DNA from: Alphaproteobacteria bacterium
GTDB lineage: Bacteria > Pseudomonadota > Alphaproteobacteria > UBA9655
DNA: 38,665 nt
Assembly (NCBI GenBank): GCA_027459605.1
Contig: DAIDHR010000018.1
Coordinates: 1 to 38,665 of the forward strand
Direction: 5' to 3'
Part shown: positions 8,548-15,042 of the stretch, piece after piece
Position numbering within the stretch: the first letter of the stretch is position 1
Layout of the letters: every line of letters begins with the position of its first letter
Program-made: the position numbers and the translations under genes
Notes under the pieces: model-generated
Told to the model about the DNA's origin: nothing
Databases searched by the model: none
The model's input: only the letters and a program-made list of their open reading frames with translations

Positions 8548-9410
8548 TCCTCCAAAGGGAATTTTATATTTAAAAAGTGGTCAATTTTTTGAGCCTCTTC
8601 CAGAAGGATCTGAAAATCGGGAAGGTCTGCATCCCATTCAACTAAGCTTGGAATTTGCCGAGGTGCAAGATCGAGAAACTTTTCATATAAATCCCACGTT
8701 TCTTTTAGAATGACTCTATCATGGGTATCAATTCGAATCTCCCCATCTTTATGTTTATGGATTTGATGACCGGCAAGGTGAATTTCTTCCACGCTTTCGA
8801 GAGAAAGAGTCTTTAAGTAAGATAGAGCATCCGCGTTTGTATTGTGAGAAGAAACAACGACATTATTAATATCTAAGAGTAGCCCACACGATGTTCGTTT
8901 AACCATTTCATTAAGAAATTCCGCTTCTGGAATTGTAGAAAAAGGAAAATGAAAGAAAAGGGAGGGATTTTCGATGAGAAGTTTGCATCCTAAAAAATCC
9001 TGAGCGGCATTTAGATTTCTTACAAAGATCTCAAGGGATTCTTCCGTATAAGGCAAGGCCAGCAAATCATGGAAATAAACGCCTTCTAATCTATTCCAAG
9101 CTAAATGTTCGGATACAAGGCCAGGTTCTATCCATTCGATTAAGTGTTTTAAACCTTTCAAATAAGTTATATCCAACCCATCTACTGAACCAAGAGAGAG
9201 GTTAACTCCGTGGATACTTATGGGATAGTCTTGTCGAATTTTTTCAAGTACGTTTCTTTTCCTCTCCACATCACCCATAAATTGGTCGCTATGAACTTCA
9301 AACCAGCTTACTTGAGGGCGGTTTTCAGCGACCACTTCTAAATGAGGGGGTCTTAAACCTATTCCTGCCGTTGAATTTATATTTTTTAGTGCATAGGGTG
9401 AAAATTTCAT
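8544..9410 (-). CDS. DUF692 multinuclear non-heme iron oxidase (MNIO), BufB/HvfB-like
   Basis: A TIM-barrel protein of 288 residues from ATG 9410. All DUF692 landmarks are present in order: AGIGLRPPH, WFEVHSDQFMG, SIHGVNLSLGS, SEHLAW, LPYTEESLE, LIENPS, GLLLDINNVVVSSHN, EIHLAGH, IDTHDR and LVEWDADLPDF. These carry the His/Glu/Asp ligands for two or three iron atoms. Family members modify Cys (or Asp) in ribosomal peptides, for example to thiooxazole or oxazolone/thioamide. A TTG six codons upstream (9428) has AAGGA at good spacing and may be the true start. It is divergent from two Cys-rich secreted peptides about 50 bases away. Confidence 0.9.
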   Translation of the reverse strand: MKFSPYALKNINSTAGIGLRPPHLEVVAENRPQVSWFEVHSDQFMGDVERKRNVLEKIRQDYPISIHGVNLSLGSVDGLDITYLKGLKHLIEWIEPGLVSEHLAWNRLEGVYFHDLLALPYTEESLEIFVRNLNAAQDFLGCKLLIENPSLFFHFPFSTIPEAEFLNEMVKRTSCGLLLDINNVVVSSHNTNADALSYLKTLSLESVEEIHLAGHQIHKHKDGEIRIDTHDRVILKETWDLYEKFLDLAPRQIPSLVEWDADLPDFQILLEEAQKIDHFLNIKFPLEE

Positions 9411-9477
9411 GTTGCAAGCCCTGAGCAAGAGTGTTATCCTTAATGAGTAATAATAACTTATATAATAGGGGATCTCA

Positions 9478-9750
9478 ATGAGGCAAGTTATTCTATTTAC
9501 TTTTGCAATGTTTTTAACTTTCTTTTGTGAAGCAGCTACAAGTTCAAAACTGCATGCTAAAGGAGAAGATGTTATTGTGGATCTTTTAAAAGCCCTTGAA
9601 CCTTTTGGACAGTATCACTCAGGAAAGTCAGCTTTATACGCCGCTTGCTTTTCTAACTGTAGCAAAGATCATTGTGAGGTAAGTGAAAAAGTAAGAGAAG
9701 CTTGTTCGAGCATATGCCCTGCCGATACAACTTCTCGCTGCATACGTTAA
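9478..9750 (+). CDS. Small secreted Cys-rich peptide (candidate MNIO substrate 1)
   Basis: A 90-residue protein with an N-terminal hydrophobic signal sequence (residues 3-20, ending near CEAATS). The C-terminal third is Cys-rich: Cys57, 61, 66, 76, 80 and 88, including two CX3C pairs (CFSNC and CSSIC) 14 residues apart. GGGGA precedes the ATG by six bases, and the next peptide gene starts 18 bases after the stop. It starts about 50 bases from the divergent MNIO gene. A secreted Cys-rich peptide beside DUF692/DUF2063 is the bufferin arrangement, but the EGKCG motif of classic bufferins is absent. The twin CX3C could instead form disulfides. Confidence 0.72.
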   Translation: MRQVILFTFAMFLTFFCEAATSSKLHAKGEDVIVDLLKALEPFGQYHSGKSALYAACFSNCSKDHCEVSEKVREACSSICPADTTSRCIR

Positions 9751-9768
9751 CATAAAGGGGAATAACTT

Positions 9769-10023
9769 ATGAAAATGAAGAAAAAAAATTCTAAAAATTT
9801 ATTTTTCGCTTCGGCTCTTACTGCAGCGTTAGGGATGGTAGAAACATCATCTCAATTGGAAGCCACTACTTTTGCCGCAAAAACAGAAGAACCTCTCATG
9901 TTTGCCTGTACACCAGATTGTTGTAATTCCTGTTGTAGTAGCTGCCCCTGCCCTCCTCATGAAGAAAACAAAAGATATAAGGAAAGAGCTAAGCGCTCTA
10001 CTTATCATCAAAAAAAGGCATAA
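9769..10023 (+). CDS. Small secreted peptide with dense Cys cluster (candidate MNIO substrate 2)
   Basis: An 84-residue protein with a basic N terminus (MKMKKKNSK) and a hydrophobic segment (residues 11-23), then a 15-residue core with seven cysteines (Cys47, 51, 52, 55, 56, 59, 61: CTPDCCNSCCSSCPC), and a basic, Lys/Arg-rich tail. It follows the first peptide in a likely two-gene operon with an AGGGG ribosome binding site. The dense CC/CxxC core looks like a metal-binding or post-translationally modified region. I do not recognise the family. With the divergent MNIO pair it is a strong candidate for a modified copper-binding or toxic peptide. Confidence 0.7.
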   Translation: MKMKKKNSKNLFFASALTAALGMVETSSQLEATTFAAKTEEPLMFACTPDCCNSCCSSCPCPPHEENKRYKERAKRSTYHQKKA

Positions 10024-10087
10024 TTTTTTACGCTTTATTTTGTATTGATTAAAAGAATCTGATTGGATAGAGCCATTTGATTGCAAT

Positions 10088-10123
10088 CATTGTGAGCCCT
10101 GTAGAAATCAGGGCACAGCAATG
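10088..10123. repeat. REP-like palindrome
   Basis: A nested imperfect hairpin: CATTG pairs with CAATG on the outside and GCCCTG with CAGGGC on the inside, with a 7-base loop. It resembles the 'CATTGCGAGCCCTG...' intergenic repeat class. The rest of the gap 10024-10322, between the Cys-rich peptide gene and the IS element, shows no gene. Confidence 0.5.
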
Positions 10124-10322
10124 AGGGGTGGGGGAGAAACAGACAAAGCAATTCTTCCATTTTGCATTCAAACAATGAGTAGGAAGACGAAGCGAAAGGC
10201 GCGCTCTAGTAATCAGAAATCAGAATTTTAAAGAAAAACAATTGATTAGACTGTTCTGATAACTGGCATCTGATTACTGATCACTGAGTGCACCTCGAGT
10301 TCGAAGTCTGACTCTCTCATTA

Positions 10323-11816
10323 CAAGAATTGTACCCGTTCAGGGGGTAAAAAAAGTTTGTAAATAAAAAGTTAAGCTGGTAAAAAGGAAATAAATAAGAA
10401 ACACAAAATAAAAGTGTGGGGATGGATTTTCCTTCTATTATAGAAGATCTATATAAACAAATTGCAGATTTAAAGGATCGGATTGCTTATTTAGAGCAAG
10501 AGAATAAGATCTTAAAAAAGGAAAATGCGCGCCTTCGCCAAGAGAATGATCGCTTAAAAGAACGGCTTGGAATAAATTCAACAAATTCCTCTCTTCCTCC
10601 CTCACGAGATCTGTATCGGGCCAAGAAGACTCGTCCCCGAAGCGGTCGTAAACCTGGCCACAAACTCCAAGGCTACCAACTTAAAACACCTGACGAAATC
10701 GTAAGAGTTTATTCTGGTACCTGTGCTTGTGGTCATAAGATCGATGTGGGGTCTACCTACCAGATTCATCAAAAAATGGAGATTCCTCCGATCAAGGCTT
10801 ATGTTACGGAATATCACCTTTATCATGGGGTTTGTAAGTCCTGTGGAGATCGTCACACAGCAGAACTGCCCGAAGGGGTTAGTCCTGATTTATTAGGGGA
10901 TCATGCGAAGGCCATCATTAGTGCTTTAAGTGGCTTTTACCACAATTCTAAGAGAGATGTTCAGCAAATCCTTCATGATATTTTTCATATGCCGATTAGC
11001 TTGGGCTTGGTCTCTACGACGGAAAAGAGGGTTAGCCATAAGCTTCTGCCTTCTTATGAAGAACTATGCCAGCAAATGGAAGACAGCCCCTACCTTCACA
11101 TTGATGAGACCGGCCATAAGTGCAAAGGAGAAAGGGGTTGGGGATGGATGTTTACAAATCGATCCATGAGCGTGTTGAAACTTACATCTTCTCGAGGAAA
11201 GAAAGTTCTTCAAAGCCTTTTACCTGAGTATGAAGGCCAGGTTATCAGTGATCGTTATGGAGTTTATCGGCATTTTGAAAATGAGAAGCGGCAAATATGT
11301 TGGTCTCACTTAAAAAGGGATTTTGAGCGATTTGCCCATAGCCGGACTGAGGCATTGGCTGCTTATGGAAGAACATTAGAGCAGATCGGTCATGAAGTCT
11401 TCGTTCTGGAAAAGGCCTTTAAAATTCAAGCTATTGATCATTTACTTTTTATGCGGCGAATTCGCAAAGTAAAGAAGCGAATGATTTATGCTTTGAAAGG
11501 AATATTGCGTGTTCCTGATTGTCCGCATGCCCATCGTGTGGCTCAAAATTTACTCAACAGTTTTGAGATGATGTGGCGGTTTGTTGATAACCGCGAGATT
11601 GAGCCAACCAACAATTTGGCGGAAAGGCAGATTCGCAAGTATGTGGTTTATCGAAAGAAATCCTTGTTTACATGGTCTCAAAGAGGAAACGAATTTATTG
11701 AGCGTATTCTCTCTCTTTTCTTGACTTGTCGATTGCAAAATCAGAACTCATTCTTAAGGCTTTCTAACCTCGTCACTACTCCTGCTTAATTGACCCCTGA
11801 ACGCGTACCAAGAATG
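10323..11816 (+). mobile_element. IS66-family insertion sequence (single-transposase type)
   Basis: The element spans 10331-11808. Terminal inverted repeats begin GTACCCGTTCAGGGG on the left and, reverse complemented, GTACGCGTTCAGGGG on the right (one mismatch in 15). The flanks are CAAGAATT (10323-10330) and CAAGAATG (11809-11816), an 8-bp target duplication with one change; 8 bp is the IS66 family length. Only the large transposase is present and the accessory tnpA/tnpB genes are absent, as in the ISBst12-type subgroup. Confidence 0.88.
10422..11789 (+). CDS. IS66 family transposase (TnpC-like)
   Basis: A 455-residue transposase. An N-terminal leucine-zipper-like coiled coil (residues 5-50, repeated ENARLRQENDRLKERLG) is followed by the NSSLPPSRD segment and a CxC...CxxC zinc finger (CACGHKI ... 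CKSCGD). The DDE-type core has HIDETGHK, VISDRYGVYRHF, CWSHLKRDFERF and IEPTNNLAERQIRKYV. The reading frame is intact, so the element may still be active. The ATG at 10422 is chosen over a GTG two codons upstream. It points away from the Cys-rich peptide genes and does not interrupt a visible gene. Confidence 0.93.
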   Translation: MDFPSIIEDLYKQIADLKDRIAYLEQENKILKKENARLRQENDRLKERLGINSTNSSLPPSRDLYRAKKTRPRSGRKPGHKLQGYQLKTPDEIVRVYSGTCACGHKIDVGSTYQIHQKMEIPPIKAYVTEYHLYHGVCKSCGDRHTAELPEGVSPDLLGDHAKAIISALSGFYHNSKRDVQQILHDIFHMPISLGLVSTTEKRVSHKLLPSYEELCQQMEDSPYLHIDETGHKCKGERGWGWMFTNRSMSVLKLTSSRGKKVLQSLLPEYEGQVISDRYGVYRHFENEKRQICWSHLKRDFERFAHSRTEALAAYGRTLEQIGHEVFVLEKAFKIQAIDHLLFMRRIRKVKKRMIYALKGILRVPDCPHAHRVAQNLLNSFEMMWRFVDNREIEPTNNLAERQIRKYVVYRKKSLFTWSQRGNEFIERILSLFLTCRLQNQNSFLRLSNLVTTPA

Positions 11817-11852
11817 CGAATTGTATCAGAATTTTTTGTCAGGTTATTTCAT

Positions 11853-13319
11853 TTAATTGGTATTACACGAAGGCATACGATTCCACCATCCTCCCCCAAG
11901 GGCTTGGAAGAGGGCTGCTGTATCTGCATATCTTGCTGCTTGAGCTTGGATTCGATTAATGCGAGCTAGGTGATACTGCCTTTCAGCATCAAGAAGGGCT
12001 AAATAAGGAATGACCCCTCCCTTGTATTGAATTTGAGTCAGAGAATAGGTATTCCAGGCTGCTGTTTCAGCGTTGGTTTGGGCTTGTAGGTATTCCGCAT
12101 CAATTTCGAGCGCACTTAAGCTGTCGGCCACATTTTGAAATCCCTGAAGAACCGTTTGGCGATATTGGGCAAAGGCTTGGTCAAAAGCAGCGATCGAAGC
12201 GTCATATTTTGCAATAAGGGCCCCTCCCTGAAAGACGGTCTGAGTTACATTGGCAATCGCATTCCAAATACTATTTTGATGCTCAAAAAGAGTTTTTATT
12301 TGGTTGGACAAAAAACCGTAGGCTCCCGTCAGATTAACTTGAGGAAATAAGTTTGCCATAGACACGCCAATTTGAGCATTTGCAGCGTGAAGAAGAGCTT
12401 CCGCCCCTTTAATATCAGGACGTTGCTGAATTAAATGGGAGGGAAGGCTCACGGGTAAATCTGTTGGCAAAGTCAAGTCGTCCAAGGTAAAAGTCGGAAG
12501 CTTAGCTTCGCTGGGCAAATCCCCTATCAGGATGGCCAAAGCATCCCGTACCTTTGCTAAGTTATTTTTAAGAGGGGGGAGGGTGGCACGGGTTTGAGCT
12601 AGCTGAGTTTCCTGGGCTAATACATCTAAACGGGAGGCTCCTCCTAACTTAAACTTCTCTTGGATAATAGTAAGTGTTTTTTCTTGAAGGGTAATAAGCG
12701 TTTCAGTTGCCTGAATTTGAGACCGAAGGGAAGCTTCTGTAATGACCGTTGTTACAATATTTGCTGTTAAGGCTAAATACGTCGCTTCAACTTCAAATTT
12801 TTGATAATCAAGCTGGGCTTCTGAAGCTTCAATCTGACGCCGAATTCCCCCAAATACATCGAGGGTGTAAGACACATTTACAGTTGCATTAAATAAGTTG
12901 AAGGTGGAGGGAGCTCCTGTGGTCACGTTAAAAACGGCAGGATTAAAGCGTTGCCGTTCAGGGTAAAACTGAAGACCAACAAACGGATAAAGAGCTGCCA
13001 CCGATATCCGTAAATTCTCTTGAGCTTGCCGGAGGGCCGCTTGCGCTGCTTGGAGGGTAGGACTCTTTTTAATACCCCTTTCTATCAGTTCATTCAGGGG
13101 TTTAGAATGAAAGAGATGCCACCAATCAGCAGGGATGTCTTTCCCATCAATAAAAAATTGAGAGTGTCCTCCCTTTCCTTTTGACTCAACGGTTTTCTTG
13201 GGTAACTTTGATTCAGTGTACGAAGTTGTTTGAGGAGAAGAGGGGGCTTCGAAATCTGGTCCAACGGCACACCCACTTAATAATAAGAGCGCGCATGAGC
13301 TTAGGTTAAAAAGTTTCAC
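11853..13319 (-). CDS. Orphan outer-membrane efflux lipoprotein, NodT family
   Basis: A 488-residue outer-membrane factor. From GTG 13319 it begins MKLFNLSSCALLLLSGCAVG, a clean lipoprotein signal with lipobox LLSGC (Cys17), and continues with GPDFEAP. The two efflux repeats carry YTLDVFGGIRRQIEASEAQ, LIQQRPDIKGAEALL and a final LFQALGGGWW. The GTG has AGGA nine bases upstream; an ATG three codons earlier has AGGA directly against it and an upstream extension to 13406 lacks support. No pump or adaptor gene lies nearby, so it must serve a pump encoded elsewhere. The GTG sits inside a parS-like palindrome. Confidence 0.88.
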   Translation of the reverse strand: MKLFNLSSCALLLLSGCAVGPDFEAPSSPQTTSYTESKLPKKTVESKGKGGHSQFFIDGKDIPADWWHLFHSKPLNELIERGIKKSPTLQAAQAALRQAQENLRISVAALYPFVGLQFYPERQRFNPAVFNVTTGAPSTFNLFNATVNVSYTLDVFGGIRRQIEASEAQLDYQKFEVEATYLALTANIVTTVITEASLRSQIQATETLITLQEKTLTIIQEKFKLGGASRLDVLAQETQLAQTRATLPPLKNNLAKVRDALAILIGDLPSEAKLPTFTLDDLTLPTDLPVSLPSHLIQQRPDIKGAEALLHAANAQIGVSMANLFPQVNLTGAYGFLSNQIKTLFEHQNSIWNAIANVTQTVFQGGALIAKYDASIAAFDQAFAQYRQTVLQGFQNVADSLSALEIDAEYLQAQTNAETAAWNTYSLTQIQYKGGVIPYLALLDAERQYHLARINRIQAQAARYADTAALFQALGGGWWNRMPSCNTN

Positions 13320-13327
13320 GTGAAACA
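13312..13327. promoter_or_regulatory. parS-like ParB-binding palindrome
   Basis: A perfect 14-bp palindrome GTTTCACGTGAAAC (13313-13326), in a 16-bp context that matches the bacterial consensus TGTTTCACGTGAAACA at 15 of 16 positions (first base A in place of T). It overlaps the start codon of the efflux lipoprotein. A chance occurrence of this length is unlikely, and parS sites inside coding regions are common. Its position relative to the origin of replication is unknown. Confidence 0.65.
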
Positions 13328-13490
13328 TTCCTGTGAGGTTCTCTAAACAAAGGTTAAAAAGCTTATAGCCTTGGGTCATTTTTAAAAGAGCCTTAGGGCA
13401 AGACATTCATGAACTTGCTTTGCAAACGAAAAACTTCTTGGCTATAAATGGTCATCCAAAAATTATGTTCACAGATTTTGTTTACATATC

Positions 13491-13761
13491 CTAGCTTATT
13501 TTTAAAAGCTTTTCTAGCTCCTCTGTTGTATAGATTCTTCCGGATTCTGGGTCAGCAAGCCCAGGTGTGATAGATGCGAAAAACATGTCTATTTCAAGAG
13601 ATCGGTCATAATCCTCAGGAGAAATCATTCTATCTGCTGGGTTCCCATTTTGGGAATAACCGGGGGTGACTTGTTGTCTTCAATTTTTTAATCTATCTAG
13701 CCATATGGACCTTGAATTCTCTTACTGCCACAACATCTTCTGATAATAGAGCTTCCTCCAT
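13491..13761 (-). pseudogene. Decayed Phd/YefM-family antitoxin
   Basis: Minus-strand reading from ATG 13761 gives VVAVREFKVHMAR and then a TAG. Past the stop the frame continues IKKLKTTSHP, and after one extra C in a run of five it reads SQNGNPADRMISPEDYDRS and TTEELEKLLKIS. This order (VREFK..., LK..., Q.G.PA, SPE.Y) is that of Phd/YefM antitoxins. One nonsense change and one frameshift disable it. No partner toxin is recognisable in 13407-13490. Confidence 0.6.
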
Positions 13762-13795
13762 ACCCTACCCCTTTTTTTAAAAAGAGAGGCCTCCT

Positions 13796-14143
13796 TCACT
13801 GTAAAGAGGAATTTGTAAGTCGATTAATCCATACATTGACAGTTTCTTGCCCCAGTCTTCCCCTAAGCTCATTTAATTGATACCGGGCTCCTTCATGGCC
13901 CATTTGCTCTGCTGCTGCAAAGAGTAGAGCTGCAGCGCGCTGACTTCTGGTCAGTATACGCATCCCAGAGGTGTATAACATGTTTCTAGATTGTTGTAGG
14001 CCTTCCTGATCTTCATTGCTTAAGGTGGGCCCTTGGAGCAAAGAATGTGAGTTTTCATCCTCTCGCTCTCCCCTAACTTCACTGTAAAAGGAGATCATTG
14101 TCCCCATAAATATTGAAACTAATAATAACCATTTTTTTATCAT
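13796..14143 (-). CDS. Small secreted protein with Sel1-like helix pair
   Basis: A 115-residue protein with a signal peptide (residues 1-24, MIKKWLLLVSIFMGTMISFY then SEVRG). The C-terminal half reads RAAALLFAAAEQMGHEGARY followed by QLNELRGRLG, which resembles a single Sel1/TPR-like repeat (A...AAeqGh..A...L). AAGGA lies ten bases before the ATG. I do not recognise the family; secreted Sel1-like proteins often mediate protein contacts with host or cell envelope partners, which is only an inference here. It is the only minus-strand gene between the efflux lipoprotein and 15 kb. Confidence 0.6.
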   Translation of the reverse strand: MIKKWLLLVSIFMGTMISFYSEVRGEREDENSHSLLQGPTLSNEDQEGLQQSRNMLYTSGMRILTRSQRAAALLFAAAEQMGHEGARYQLNELRGRLGQETVNVWINRLTNSSLQ

Positions 14144-14493
14144 TTTTCTGTTCCTTGCTTAATGCGATTTCTAATAATATAAAAAACAATTTTTCTCTCT
14201 TATCGCTTATAACGGAACATATCAGGCTTTTTTACTTCAGTCAAATTGGAATAAATATATCCTAACCAAGCATATTTCCTCAGGTTGCGAGCGCCATAAG
14301 GAAGCGTATCAAACAAAAAAACACTTTACGTTTACCGGCTTGAGGAGCTGAGTTTTATCCCTTCTCACAATTGTTTGAATGTTCATTATTCTATAAAATT
14401 TATTCGCGTTATAAAAACACATTAATGAAATATTAAAGGGAATCAGATAAATTTCTTATACAATACTCTCAGGAAGAAGGATAAAAAGTGTTT

Positions 14494-14611
14494 GCTAAGA
14501 AATGTAAATATGATAAACTTCTTAGCGTCGCACATGAGCATAGCACCGCCCACATGCGACTAACCACAATGTACTCCTTACCTGAGAGGAGTGGCTCAGG
14601 CCAAGTTACAT
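14494..14611. other. Unassigned region with nested inverted repeats
   Basis: Bases 14144-15042 have no convincing gene. Inside it are a hairpin GCTAAGAA/TTCTTAGC (14494-14526) and an outer ATGTA/TACAT stem enclosing CCTGAG/CTCAGG (14569-14611). The inner stem competes with an alternative ACTCCT/AGGAGT pairing (14573-14592). This could be a structured RNA or decayed element; I cannot name it. An 86-residue frame with GTG start (14488-14748) overlaps it but looks like chance. Confidence 0.25.
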
Positions 14612-14698
14612 GTATCATCAAACTCTTTCAAACAACTATCCCTCGACTTCCACTAACTAAAGCTTACACTTCAATTTCTAGAAACCTTTGTTTCTCGA

Positions 14699-14833
14699 TC
14701 AATCAGAGGTCTTTATCCAAGCGGGCAAGAACTCTTGCAAGGTTTTGAGAAACTCTTGTGTGTGGTTGTTATCATAGACTAACCCTGGATTGTAGTTTTG
14801 AGGGACTCTCAAGAATAAATTTCGAAGGGGTCC
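14699..14833 (-). pseudogene. Unidentified coding remnant
   Basis: After an in-frame TGA at 14834-14836 the minus strand reads about 44 codons of protein-like composition (it includes YNPGLVYDNNHTQEFLKTLQ and then EFLPAWIKTSD) to a TGA. No ATG, GTG or ribosome binding site opens it. It is probably the tail of a gene lost by decay. The family is not recognised. Confidence 0.3.
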
Positions 14834-14989
14834 TCATGTCACACCTCTTTCTTAGAGGACTTGAAATTCAGATAATTAGGGCGGGGGACGCCCGTTGATG
14901 CAATCCATTTTTTGAAGTATAAAATCTAATTCTTTACGTAATATTTACACTTATTTGGTATATCTAAATAAACACAATCTTAAAAGTAA

Positions 14990-15018
14990 GGAAGAGATCA
15001 TCTTAATACATCTCTTCC
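14990..15018 (+). promoter_or_regulatory. 5'-leader hairpin before the coupled secreted genes
   Basis: A perfect 9-bp inverted repeat (GGAAGAGAT and ATCTCTTCC) with an 11-base loop ends 24 bases before the ATG at 15043. A second small stem (CCACT/AGTGG, 15017-15033) overlaps the GGAG ribosome binding site. A TTTACA...AATAAA promoter-like pair lies just upstream (about 14944-14972). The hairpins may stabilise or regulate the message. Confidence 0.4.
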
Positions 15019-15042
15019 ACTCAAAAGAAGTGGAGAAAAGTG

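Noticed and set aside
14488-14748. 86-residue frame with GTG start and fair AAGGA site
   Set aside because: The composition is not protein-like, it overlaps hairpins and a coding remnant on the other strand, and no family is recognised.
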